Assembly (NCBI GenBank): GCA_944389565.1
Contig: CALXMV010000003.1
Coordinates: 35,455-99,454, forward strand
From: an uncultured Kiritimatiellota bacterium
GTDB taxonomy: Bacteria > Verrucomicrobiota > Kiritimatiellia > RFP12 > DVOR01
Length of the DNA: 64,000 nucleotides
Reading direction: 5' to 3'
Below are positions 29,751-38,283 of this stretch, piece by piece. The position numbers were made by a program, and so were the translations under genes. The stretch's first letter is position 1; each line of letters opens with the position of its first letter. The notes beneath the pieces were generated by a model. It searched no databases. It was not told the DNA's origin and saw nothing but the letters and a program-made list of their open reading frames with translations.

Positions 29751-30787
29751 CACACCCCTCCCAGACGTTTAGACAAATCCAGAACCCGCTCCGCAAAAAC
29801 CGCCCGACCGAATTTCGACGCACAAGCCACGGAAGCACGCTGGGCCTGGTCAAAGCGTAGGCTGTCCCATCCCATCAATGTCCGCATGGCATTCGCAATC
29901 GAACCGACACGCATAGGATTGAAGGATAAACCATTCGCCTTTGTCAGGAAATCCGGCGAAGCCCCAATCCGGTCACTCAAAAGCAAGGCACATCCAGAGA
30001 GCGCAGCCTCATGCACCACGACCCCCCAATGCTCCTCACGGCTAGCCAAGACAAAAGCCTTCGCGGCCTGATATTTTTCGGACAGCTCGACCGGTTGCAG
30101 GAAATCATTCACCACGATTCTTGGATGACACGGGATCCGATTCCGCAAAGGGCCTCTGCCACAAAACTCCAATGTCCACGTCGGATACTCATCGGCCACG
30201 CGAAGAAAGGCCTCTGCAACTGCCAACACATTTTTGCGCTCGTTCAATTGCCCTACGCATAAAATAACATTCCTGCGCTCCCCCATTGGCTTTCGACAGC
30301 CAAATGTCGTGTCATCCCCTGAGTAAAACCCCTTCACGATGCGTTCTTTCGGCACGCCAAAGAAACGCAACAGACGCGTCCCACTTGCCCCTGGCACAAA
30401 AAACGCGTCAAACATTCCACGTTGCATCAATCGAAAACGCGCTGCCCGTGCCACATTCCTCCATGTCAACTCCCAATTGTTGTCCACGCAACACACCACA
30501 GGGCGCCCTGCCTTCCGGGCCTCCCTGCAAAACCTATTGAAAATTGGCTCATTCCAACCCGACGTGAAAACAACTCCATATTTCGTCCCACATAAATCCT
30601 CCAACGTACATGTCTCTGAGGGCTTAACCCAGACAATCCGCCCGCCGAACATATTCTCAATCCCCTCATAGGGGAATGAAGACCTGATTGCAACAATCGT
30701 CACGGCCGCATATCGCTTCCGTAACGCCTCCAACGCCTGTACCCCATATGCCGTCAGACCATTCCAGAAAAAAAGAATCTCGCGCAT
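29750..30787 (-). CDS. GT4-type glycosyltransferase (GT-B fold)
   Basis: 345 aa. The C-terminal half has the GT4 donor-site pattern: VILCVGQLNERKNVLAVAEAF, LEFCGRGPLRNRI, VNDFLQPVELSEKYQAAKAF and SREEHWGVVVHEAALSGCALLLSD, with the EX7E-like pair in EEHWGVVVHE. The N-terminus (MREILFFWNGLTAYGVQ) is the acceptor domain. The ATG at 30787 with GAGGTG upstream is preferred to the TTG at 30799. Sugar donor not predictable. Confidence 0.8.
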   Translation of the reverse strand: MREILFFWNGLTAYGVQALEALRKRYAAVTIVAIRSSFPYEGIENMFGGRIVWVKPSETCTLEDLCGTKYGVVFTSGWNEPIFNRFCREARKAGRPVVCCVDNNWELTWRNVARAARFRLMQRGMFDAFFVPGASGTRLLRFFGVPKERIVKGFYSGDDTTFGCRKPMGERRNVILCVGQLNERKNVLAVAEAFLRVADEYPTWTLEFCGRGPLRNRIPCHPRIVVNDFLQPVELSEKYQAAKAFVLASREEHWGVVVHEAALSGCALLLSDRIGASPDFLTKANGLSFNPMRVGSIANAMRTLMGWDSLRFDQAQRASVACASKFGRAVFAERVLDLSKRLGGV

Positions 30788-30822
30788 TTCACACCTCAAT
30801 CAATTACTCCCCTACTCCCCAT

Positions 30823-31584
30823 TCATCCACGCCTCTTGGAAGTTCTAAAATGCCTGACAAAGCACGCCGCCACAACGAAAAGCGAATCCAATGCCTTCCC
30901 TGTCCCACGACATACCACATAGATAATCCGTTTCAGAAAAGTCCTATGTTCCTGAGGAACTTCAATTCCCGTAGTTCCAATGTCTGAGAGGAATTGAGTA
31001 CAATTTTGCGTGCAACACCGCGGGTGTGCGTGATAAAGTGCCAAAATGTGCATACTGACCCATCGCCCCCAAAAATCACACGGAACTTTCAAAGGCAGAT
31101 TTGCTTTTAACAACGCAATCGCCGCCGTACGGGTCAAAACATATCCTTCTGTCCTGATATCCGATTGCGTCGGATAGATTCCCTGTGCGCGTTCCACGTT
31201 CTTCCCAGTATGATTGGAGAGCAAGACCACCTGCGGCTCTCCGGGGCGCACCCATGCCTCCACACGCCGTAGCTGATCGGGGAACGCGTCTTCCAAGAGC
31301 ACGTCGTCCTCCAAGACGCATGCCATCGGAATCCGCTCCTCCACCATGCGTCGATAAATGGCGTAGTGCGACAACGCGCATCCGATTTCGCCATCACGGA
31401 TGGTGCGCCCAACCGCGCACCACCACCGAAAACGATTCACGGCGCGTCGCTTTTCCTCCTCGGGCAAGGCCTTGCCGTAGACTGCGGGGAAGCGCTCGTA
31501 TTCCACGCCGAGGCGTTTCAGCTGGGCATCCGCGGCCGCAAGCCGATCCGGGTTTTTGTCGAGATTGATCAGGAAGACTTTCAT
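30823..31584 (-). CDS. Glycosyltransferase family 25 (LPS biosynthesis type)
   Basis: 253 aa. MKVFLINLDKNPDRLAAAD at the start, GEIGCALSHYAIYRRM and MACVLEDDVLLED are the classic GT25 motifs, as in LgtB/LpsA beta-galactosyltransferases of lipooligosaccharide. The ATG overlaps the GT8-like stop by 4 nt. The C-terminal 60 residues are basic with hydrophobic patches, suiting membrane association. Confidence 0.85.
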   Translation of the reverse strand: MKVFLINLDKNPDRLAAADAQLKRLGVEYERFPAVYGKALPEEEKRRAVNRFRWWCAVGRTIRDGEIGCALSHYAIYRRMVEERIPMACVLEDDVLLEDAFPDQLRRVEAWVRPGEPQVVLLSNHTGKNVERAQGIYPTQSDIRTEGYVLTRTAAIALLKANLPLKVPCDFWGRWVSMHILALYHAHPRCCTQNCTQFLSDIGTTGIEVPQEHRTFLKRIIYVVCRGTGKALDSLFVVAACFVRHFRTSKRRG

Positions 31585-32606
31585 GAGCGACCTATCCCCA
31601 AAACTTCACGTATGGCAAGATCCGAGCAATCATGGGCGAGCTGGAGCTGACGCCAATGCGGCGTGATGCCTTTATAACCGCGCATCTGGCAGATTAGGCA
31701 AAGCACCCGCCACAGCAAGGGGACATGAAGGAATGCGTAGAGCAGACGTTTCCCCCAGAGCACGCGCCATCCGAGGCAACGATGATAGGATTCTCCCCGC
31801 TTGCGCCAGACATAGGTGTCCGCGAAGGCGTGCCACAGACGGAATCGGCCGGAGGCGACCTCCCCGTATTTGCGCACCCATGGATTGCCGCACACGTAGT
31901 GCACCACGGGGCGTTCGGCAAGTTTTTCGTCGGTCAGGAAAATCTGCAGGCGGTCGAACTTCTGTGGGGCAAAGGCCTTGTGTCCATGGAAGACGACATT
32001 CATGGCCGTCTGGTCCGGGAGCGCGACGTCCGGATAATCCTTGAAGAACTGCTGAATCCGCTCGGGGATTTTGTCTTCACGGCATTTCTTGAAATTGAAA
32101 AGCATGACCCCGGAATTGAAATACTCCGAGTCCGGGATTGTCACCCCGCACCGCCGCGCGGCCCACTCGCACTCCCCCCGCCGGCAACGTTCGGATTCCT
32201 CTTGGACGACCACCGCGTAGGCATTTGCGTCACGATAGGAGAAATGCTCCTCGACGGAGGCCAGATAGAGCACGTCGCAATCCAAATAGAGGCACCAATC
32301 CACATCCTTCAGGATATACGGGAAGAAGCACCGCACACTGGCCATGCGCGACCCGGCCCAGTAAGGCAGCCCGGCGAGGATGGTCTCATCGCACACGTGC
32401 TGCTCCACGACCCCATTCGGGTGAAGTCGTGACAGGACCTCCCTCGCCTCCTCCATCGTCTCTTGGCGGACATCCTCCGTGAACACATGAAAATGCAAAG
32501 GCGTCTCCCGCCGTGCGAAAGCCGCCACCCCGGCCAACGCCACGAGAGCCCCTGGCATATACCTCTCATTCGCCGCGACCGCTACGTGAAAAGTCTCTTG
32601 CGCCAT
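31581..32606 (-). CDS. Glycosyltransferase family 8
   Basis: 341 aa. FHVAVAANERYMPGALVALAG, LKDVDWCLYLDCDVLYLASVEE (DXD motif DCD) and FNSGVMLFNFKKCRED are GT8 signatures of LPS alpha-galactosyl/glucosyltransferases. The start overlaps the end of the upstream GT2 gene by 41 nt, which is long but supported by both proteins showing family sequence right at these ends. Confidence 0.85.
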   Translation of the reverse strand: MAQETFHVAVAANERYMPGALVALAGVAAFARRETPLHFHVFTEDVRQETMEEAREVLSRLHPNGVVEQHVCDETILAGLPYWAGSRMASVRCFFPYILKDVDWCLYLDCDVLYLASVEEHFSYRDANAYAVVVQEESERCRRGECEWAARRCGVTIPDSEYFNSGVMLFNFKKCREDKIPERIQQFFKDYPDVALPDQTAMNVVFHGHKAFAPQKFDRLQIFLTDEKLAERPVVHYVCGNPWVRKYGEVASGRFRLWHAFADTYVWRKRGESYHRCLGWRVLWGKRLLYAFLHVPLLWRVLCLICQMRGYKGITPHWRQLQLAHDCSDLAIREVLGIGRS

Positions 32607-33591
32607 TATTTTTGCTCCTCGACCACGCCTTCAGGCGGACACACCGCCCAACGAACCATTGGCTGACAGTATACCAAGGCGTCGCCCAAAAAAGCAAGGC
32701 CGTTGTGCGGAATGCGATGGTCGTGCCATGTGTCCCCCAAGCCATGCGCAAAAGCGCCCACCTCCACCGGCGATACCACGCCACCCGCGTCTGCCGGTCA
32801 GACAAACGCGCCATCCACCCCATCTGGCCCAGTGCCAAAACCTTCTCGCAATTGCGCAAGACGTCCCGTGCGACCGGTCGTGCCCCAGAAACGTACAGGC
32901 CAAGAATCGCGCTCCAAGCACCCCATTCGCTTTGCAACCGCGCCACCGAGACAGACGATGTCGTGGCGGAGCCTTCCCGTCGCCGATACCAATAAAGCGG
33001 TATCTCCGCCAAAACAACCCGCCGTGCACGACAAAACCACATCGTCATGAACAGCACATCCTCGGAATGCGTGAACGGGCGAAACCGGATTGCTCCCCCT
33101 CGCGGCATCCGATAGGCGAATTCCCAAAAGCTGTGCCGAGCCAACGCCAATGAGATCCCATCCTCGGCATTGATGACACGCACGCCCCCAAGACGAGGAA
33201 TCGTCTTCCCCACGTCCTCCCATGTCTCTCCCATCCGAAAGGCGATCATGTCCGCGTCCGGGCACCGAGCGTCCAACTCCCGGATCGTCGCCAACCACGT
33301 AGGCGCAACCGCATCGTCGCCATCGAGAAAAAGCAACCACCGTCCCCGAACACGCCCCAACGCCCGATTTCTGGCGGCCGCCACCCCCGCATTTCGTTGA
33401 TGGATGACATGGAAGCGCCCATCCCCCCGCACCGCCTCGTCCAAATAACCTCCCCCGCCATCCGCGCTCCCATCATCCACGCACCAACACTCCCACAGGT
33501 CATAAGTTTGCCGTGCCACGGACCGCAACGCCTCATGGATGTACGCCCGAACCATGTACACGGGGACGACAATCGAAAAATCAGGGGGCAT
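32566..33591 (-). CDS. Glycosyltransferase family 2, first gene of the leftward polysaccharide operon
   Basis: 341 aa. GT-A fold: FSIVVPVYMVRAYIHEALRSV, CVDDGSADGGGG, NAGVAAARNRALGRVRG and the DXD-type LFLDGDDAVAP. The ATG at 33591 starts right at the family N-terminus with GGAG 5 nt upstream. In-frame codons further upstream read through the invertible site and are not coding. The only visible promoter for this eight-gene operon would be the inverted state of the switch at 33614-33712. In the orientation present here no promoter faces it. Confidence 0.85.
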   Translation of the reverse strand: MPPDFSIVVPVYMVRAYIHEALRSVARQTYDLWECWCVDDGSADGGGGYLDEAVRGDGRFHVIHQRNAGVAAARNRALGRVRGRWLLFLDGDDAVAPTWLATIRELDARCPDADMIAFRMGETWEDVGKTIPRLGGVRVINAEDGISLALARHSFWEFAYRMPRGGAIRFRPFTHSEDVLFMTMWFCRARRVVLAEIPLYWYRRREGSATTSSVSVARLQSEWGAWSAILGLYVSGARPVARDVLRNCEKVLALGQMGWMARLSDRQTRVAWYRRWRWALLRMAWGTHGTTIAFRTTALLFWATPWYTVSQWFVGRCVRLKAWSRSKNNGARDFSRSGRGE

Positions 33592-33613
33592 AGCTTCTCC
33601 GAGACTCCTTTGG

Positions 33614-33712
33614 GCGTTTAGACGGACGTTTAAACGCACTACCCCGGGAATCGGATTTGCTATACTTTGTGCGTTTGTTTTCACCCGTGCGTTTAAACGT
33701 CCGTTTAAACGC
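33614..33712. promoter_or_regulatory. Invertible promoter 1 (facing right)
   Basis: Two 24-bp palindromic sites, 33614-33637 and 33689-33712, lie in inverted orientation with 51 bp between them. Each site has 11-bp arms GCGTTTARACG around a central dinucleotide: GA on the left, TC on the right (GA when read inverted). One arm base differs between the copies. Inside is GGATTTGCTATACTTTGTGC with TATACT at 33661-33666 reading toward the GT2 gene at 33743. Inversion would point the promoter at the eight-gene operon starting at 33591. Confidence 0.85.
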
Positions 33713-33742
33713 CGCACCTGCGTCACAGAAAGGGCGTCAGCC

Positions 33743-34897
33743 ATGTCGAGCCAATCTTTGCGGATTCCTCCCGCGGAGGAACTGATTTCCACGATTCTTC
33801 AGGTACGGGAGTGCCTGCGCACGGCTGACCCGGAAGACGTTGGGGCCCCTCGTGACTTTCCCATCCCCGATCCGCCCAAGGCGCCACCGCTCGTCAGCGT
33901 CGAGGTTTTGGTCTATAACCAAGCCCGTACCCTGCGCCATTGCGTCGAGAGCATTGTGGCACAAAAGACCGACTTCCCATTTGAGATCATCATCGGCAAC
34001 GATTGCAGCACCGACGATTCATTGGACGTGGCCCGCGCCCTACAACGTGAGCATCCTGACAAAATCCGCATTCTTTCCACGCGCCGGAACGTCGGGCTCA
34101 ACCGTAACGCTCGGAATGTCCGCCGCGCCATGCGCGGGACGTTCGCGGCATTTTGCGAGGGGGACGACTGGTGGCTCACCGAGACACGCCTGCAAGGACA
34201 GGTCGACCTCCTTCGCGCGCACCCGGAAGTCTCGCTCGTGCATGGATACACGCGGTTCTACGACGAAGCCTCGGGGGCGCTCACGGAGAACGCCTTGCGA
34301 TTCCGCCTGCCACCGAACCGCTTCGCGAGAATCCTTGATGAGACCTATCGTGTCGAGACCGCCGGGGTTGTCTGCCGTGTGAGGGATCTCTTGCGGATCT
34401 ACGACGAGTGCCCGCATCTCATCGACGCGCGTTTCCGCATGCTCGACACGCAACTCTTCTGCCTGCTTGCCTCATGGGGTGATGTCGTCTGCCTTCCCCA
34501 CCCCGTTTCGGTCCGCCGCTATTCGGGCCATTCGCTAAGCCGCAACGGGGATCTCGCCAAGAGTCTGACCTACCACGACAACGCCTTCGCCATGATGCTC
34601 ACGCTCTGCGACCATTTCCGCCAAGGCCCAAGGGCACGGGCACGTATCGCCAACCACTATCTGTCGAGCGCCTACCAAGCGCTATGCAAGGTCTTCACAA
34701 GGCGCGAGGCCTCTCACGTCCTCCGTACGCTCTATCCAGAGTTCAAATTGAGAATTGGGTTATTGCGGCTTTTTCCGGAACCGCGTAACCGCCTGCTCCG
34801 AAAGCTCTTCTATCATTTTCTCTTTCCGGTCGCCAAATACAGGCATAGTTTCAAGAGTGAGCCCGTGCCCACCACACGCGTAGCTTTTGGCGGTTGA
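33743..34897 (+). CDS. Glycosyltransferase family 2, right-hand target of switch 1
   Basis: 384 aa. PPLVSVEVLVYNQARTLRHC, IIIGNDCSTDDSLDVAR, FAAFCEGDDWWLTE (DXD-like GDD) and LVHGYTRFYDEA fit a GT2 transferase of the type found in exopolysaccharide clusters. The ATG at 33743 starts MSSQSLRIPPAEEL, with AGAAAGGG upstream. In-frame codons further upstream cross the inverted-repeat site. The gene is on in the orientation seen here. Its 3' end overlaps the convergent gene 34851-35882 by 47 bp. Confidence 0.82.
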   Translation: MSSQSLRIPPAEELISTILQVRECLRTADPEDVGAPRDFPIPDPPKAPPLVSVEVLVYNQARTLRHCVESIVAQKTDFPFEIIIGNDCSTDDSLDVARALQREHPDKIRILSTRRNVGLNRNARNVRRAMRGTFAAFCEGDDWWLTETRLQGQVDLLRAHPEVSLVHGYTRFYDEASGALTENALRFRLPPNRFARILDETYRVETAGVVCRVRDLLRIYDECPHLIDARFRMLDTQLFCLLASWGDVVCLPHPVSVRRYSGHSLSRNGDLAKSLTYHDNAFAMMLTLCDHFRQGPRARARIANHYLSSAYQALCKVFTRREASHVLRTLYPEFKLRIGLLRLFPEPRNRLLRKLFYHFLFPVAKYRHSFKSEPVPTTRVAFGG

Positions 34898-35882
34898 TTC
34901 GCCGTTTGACCCAATAAGGCATCACACACAGAATCCAGGCCACCCACGGCCGCCGGAAACGCGTCAGCACCCGTAACGCCATGCGTTGCCACGGGGAGAA
35001 CGTTGCGTCGATATGCGCAATCGCGTCCAATGCCACCAACCAGCGTCTCCATAAGGCCTCACGACGGACCTGGCCCATAATCTCCGATGCGATGCGCTCC
35101 ACCACGCCACCATACAGCATTCGCACGAACGATGCGTCCCGCGCCAGCGGCGTGCCCATAATCGCGACGAACGCGGCCTCGCCAAACGCGATTCCGTCCG
35201 CGACACGCTTCTCCGTAACGGCACTTCGCATCGCCGAGCCTTGACGCAAGCGTAACCCATACGGCTTCCACGCCTGAATCGCCGCCACGCGCATCCGGAC
35301 GATGGCCCGTATCAAAAACAGCAAATCCTCCCCGTATCTCAGCGTGACGTCAAAACGCAACCCATCAAGCAACCCACGGCGGTAAGCCACCTCACAGAAT
35401 GCTCCATACATGGCACGATGATCCGCCGGAGCGCCATCCGCGCCAAGTGTCACAAAGCGTTGCCCAAGCGGGACCGGACAAGACGGGAAACACACACCAT
35501 GCTCATCCCCCACGGTCGCCCGAAAAAGAACGGCATCCAAATCCCGCGGGGCGGTCTCGATCGTCCGCGCGACCTCCCGCAACAGATGCGGATGAAAGAG
35601 GTCATCCCCGTCCAAGAAAAGCACCCACTCGCCACGTATCCGCGCCAACGCCCGATTCCGTGCCGCCGAGACGCCCCGATTGGGTTGGTGAACAGCCCGA
35701 AAACGCGCATCCGCACGCACGGCAGAATCCACGATTTCGTCCAACCCATCCCCGCTCCCATCATCGACGCAAACGCACTCCCAACGGAATTCCGATTGCG
35801 CCAAAACCGAGGCCAAACACTCTTGAAGATACGCGCGCACACGGTAACAGGGGACAACGATCGAAAACATTCGCCGAGACAC
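34851..35882 (-). CDS. Glycosyltransferase family 2, left-hand target of switch 2
   Basis: 343 aa. FSIVVPCYRVRAYLQECLASV, CVDDGSGDGLDEIV, NRGVSAARNRALARIRGEWV and LFLDGDDLFHPHLL define a GT-A GT2 enzyme closely related to the one at 32566-33591. The start is GTG at 35882, with GGAGGG 7 nt upstream. An ATG lies four codons downstream (35870). As read here the switch-2 promoter points at this gene, so it is predicted on. The C-terminal 46 bp run antisense to the convergent GT2 gene. Confidence 0.82.
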   Translation of the reverse strand: MSRRMFSIVVPCYRVRAYLQECLASVLAQSEFRWECVCVDDGSGDGLDEIVDSAVRADARFRAVHQPNRGVSAARNRALARIRGEWVLFLDGDDLFHPHLLREVARTIETAPRDLDAVLFRATVGDEHGVCFPSCPVPLGQRFVTLGADGAPADHRAMYGAFCEVAYRRGLLDGLRFDVTLRYGEDLLFLIRAIVRMRVAAIQAWKPYGLRLRQGSAMRSAVTEKRVADGIAFGEAAFVAIMGTPLARDASFVRMLYGGVVERIASEIMGQVRREALWRRWLVALDAIAHIDATFSPWQRMALRVLTRFRRPWVAWILCVMPYWVKRRINRQKLRVWWARAHS

Positions 35883-35896
35883 GAATCAACCCTCCG

Positions 35897-36005
35897 ATGG
35901 TGCGTTTAAACGACCGTCTAAACGCATCAGTGAAACGATGACGAGAAGTATAGCAAAACCGTGTGACGGGGGTAGTGCGTTTAGACGGTCGTTTAAACGC
36001 ACCAT
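35897..36005. promoter_or_regulatory. Invertible promoter 2 (facing left)
   Basis: Core sites 35902-35925 and 35977-36000 are perfect inverted copies, and the identity extends to 30 bp (35897-35926 versus 35976-36005). The gap between cores is 51 bp. Central dinucleotide AC on the left, GT on the right, identical when read inverted. The minus strand of the gap has GGTTTTGCTATACTTC with TATACT at 35952-35947, directed at the GTG of the gene at 35882. Inversion would direct it at 36032. Confidence 0.88.
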
Positions 36006-36031
36006 TTGTTTGTATCGCTGTCTGCAAGCCA

Positions 36032-37024
36032 ATGATTTACGATTGTTTCACCTTCTTCAACGAACTCGACTTGCTCGAAATCCGCCTGAACATTCTCAAG
36101 GACGTCGTGGATCGCTTCATCGTCGTGGAGGCGACACAGACTCATCAAGGGGCGCCCAAGCCCCTCTTGCTTCAGGAAAACATCGCCCGTTTCGCACCGT
36201 TCAAAGGCAAACTCATTCACGTCATCGCCGACAATCCACCCTCCTCATCAGGTGCGCCGCGTGACGCGAATGGCAACAACTGGGTGATCGAGAATTGGCA
36301 ACGTGCCAAAATCGACGAAGCATTGCAAAATTGTCAGGACGATGATGTCATCATCGTCTCGGATCTCGATGAGATTCCACGACCGGAGGCCATCCTGCGC
36401 AACCACCCCCGTCCCGGCATCACGACCCTCTGCGTGGACAACTACAATTTCTTCCTCGACTTCCGAAGTTCCGAGCCGCCCTTCCCCGTCATCAAAATGG
36501 TGCGCTACGATTATTATCGGGACGTACTCCCGCGATTGCCCTTCCCTGAGAACCAAAAATTCCGTTTTTTGCCTTGTTACTGGGGAACCTCAAACCCAAA
36601 CAAACTCCGTGCCATGGACGGGAATCGCCTCATCCCCCACGGAGGCTGGCACTTTTCCTATCTGGGTGGTCTTGAGCGCGTCCTGAAAAAACGCCAATCC
36701 ATCGTCGAGCAACAGTACAATGACGCGGAGACGACCACGGCGCAATGGGTGTCACGGCGGATCCGACAAGGTCGCGACATCTATCGCCGCGGGTATCTTT
36801 TCTATCCCACGGCACGCTCCCTACCGAACTTCTTGCGCCGTAACCGGAAACGCTACGACCATCTCTTCTGGCACCCCTCCGCCCCTTGGGAGAGATCGCT
36901 CCTCACGATGCGTTTCATGCTGTTACGTCTCTGCAATCACGCTGTCCGATTTGGGCGACGCACCAAACTTCTCACCCCGTTTGAACGACTCATCCCCATC
37001 ATAAAGCGACTGATTACCCGATGA
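36032..37024 (+). CDS. GT17-like glycosyltransferase (beta-1,4-N-acetylglucosaminyltransferase family), right-hand target of switch 2
   Basis: 330 aa. IYDCFTFFNELDLLEIRLNIL, VVDRFIVVEATQTHQG, DDDVIIVSDLDEIPRPEA (acidic DLDE site) and GGWHFSYLGG are the GT17 pattern, related to MGAT3-like enzymes and common in bacterial polysaccharide clusters. The ATG at 36032 starts at the family N-terminus. No good Shine-Dalgarno is visible. In the orientation present here no promoter faces it, so it is predicted off. Ends 4 bp from the convergent gene at 37029. Confidence 0.82.
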   Translation: MIYDCFTFFNELDLLEIRLNILKDVVDRFIVVEATQTHQGAPKPLLLQENIARFAPFKGKLIHVIADNPPSSSGAPRDANGNNWVIENWQRAKIDEALQNCQDDDVIIVSDLDEIPRPEAILRNHPRPGITTLCVDNYNFFLDFRSSEPPFPVIKMVRYDYYRDVLPRLPFPENQKFRFLPCYWGTSNPNKLRAMDGNRLIPHGGWHFSYLGGLERVLKKRQSIVEQQYNDAETTTAQWVSRRIRQGRDIYRRGYLFYPTARSLPNFLRRNRKRYDHLFWHPSAPWERSLLTMRFMLLRLCNHAVRFGRRTKLLTPFERLIPIIKRLITR

Positions 37025-37028
37025 AACC

Positions 37029-38213
37029 TCAATCCCTCAAAGAAAGGTTCTCGCGGAGCCAAGAGAGGGATGAGGCGCGAGCGGCGGAGAGGGCGGGAAG
37101 ATCGTAGGTGATTGGGGCGGCAAGGGATGCAAGGGCGGAGAGGAGGTCGGGGGCGATGAGGGGACCTGAAGTATAACGGGCGGCGAATTCCTCGATGCGA
37201 GCGAACATCCCTTGGCGAGCGGTTGTGTCGGGACGGAGGATACGGACGTTTTTACCAAAGATGGAAGCAAACATCAACGCGTGGAAGGAGTCGGACACAA
37301 TCCAGTCGGCTTGGGCGAAATCTTGGAGGAACTCGCGTGGGCCTGCATCATTTCGGACGCGAACGGAAGAGAACCCAGTACGCAGACGGAACCAGAGGTG
37401 CTTCATCAAAGGACGAGGAGCCAAGCGGACGGCGTAGGCACCGTCACGTAGGACGTGGATGTCGCAATCGTTCCGCTTGGCGAATGCTTCGAGCAAGGGC
37501 CAGACGCGTTTGAGATCGACGGAGAGGAAATAACAGACGAGACGTCTGCGCCTCGGGGGAGAAGGGGGTGTCCGTCCAAATGCGAGCATACGCCAAGCAT
37601 CAGCGGGGACAAGTTGGGTGGGATCGAGCACATGGGTGGCTTTGGCGCCGACGGAGGCCGCGAGGGTTACCCCCTCGGCTTCGCGGACGGAAATCGCGGC
37701 GAATCGGCGCAGGCCCTCGCGGAAACGCACGACCCAGTCGAGTGGGATAGCGCGTATCCCGAAACTGGCAGCGTAAGCGATGGCATGTAACCCTTGCGGC
37801 GCACCTTCGAGGAGATAGACGCTGGGGTCACCCCAGTCGCCACAGTGCCATACTTGATCGCTCCCGATGACAAGACCGTCCAAGCCTAGGTCTTTCCCCG
37901 CCACGTCCGGCCATTCATGAAAGTGGTAAGGCGTGAGACGCATGGTCTCACGCACGAAGCGCATGGTGCGCCAATGGCGAACGGTTCGTGCCCATTGGCC
38001 GCACCCGAAGCACGCGTGGATCAGAAACGAGCCCCACGCTTTGAGGGACATTCGCGCAAAAGGCCCGCGTAGCGTGACGTTACGCGAATCAATCCAACGG
38101 TCAACCACAGAGACATCGTGCCCCAACATACGCAAGGCCTGTTGCCCAGCCCAAGCCTGTAACACGCCTCCATAATTCAACTGGGAATGGGTGGTCAGTA
38201 CACCAACTCTCAT
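37029..38213 (-). CDS. Polysaccharide pyruvyl transferase family protein, left-hand target of switch 3
   Basis: 394 aa. MRVGVLTTHSQLNYGGVLQAW at the start, LDGLVIGSDQVWHCGDWGD, AISVREAEG, THVLDPTQLVPADAW and ADWIVSDSFHALMFASIFGKNV are hallmarks of the CsaB/WcaK-type pyruvyl transferases that put pyruvate ketals on capsule sugars. The ATG at 38213 with GGAGGG 7 nt upstream is preferred. Predicted off as read here, because the switch-3 promoter faces away. Confidence 0.85.
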   Translation of the reverse strand: MRVGVLTTHSQLNYGGVLQAWAGQQALRMLGHDVSVVDRWIDSRNVTLRGPFARMSLKAWGSFLIHACFGCGQWARTVRHWRTMRFVRETMRLTPYHFHEWPDVAGKDLGLDGLVIGSDQVWHCGDWGDPSVYLLEGAPQGLHAIAYAASFGIRAIPLDWVVRFREGLRRFAAISVREAEGVTLAASVGAKATHVLDPTQLVPADAWRMLAFGRTPPSPPRRRRLVCYFLSVDLKRVWPLLEAFAKRNDCDIHVLRDGAYAVRLAPRPLMKHLWFRLRTGFSSVRVRNDAGPREFLQDFAQADWIVSDSFHALMFASIFGKNVRILRPDTTARQGMFARIEEFAARYTSGPLIAPDLLSALASLAAPITYDLPALSAARASSLSWLRENLSLRD

Positions 38214-38283
38214 GCCGCGACCCTCCATTGTACGCACGGTGAAAACGTCAGAATGGCAATACGCATCGCAAAAACCAAGTGCG

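Noticed and set aside
33539..33742. In-frame N-terminal extensions of the GT genes reading RLNxRLNA
   Set aside because: These are translations of the palindromic switch sites, not protein sequence; family N-termini begin downstream.
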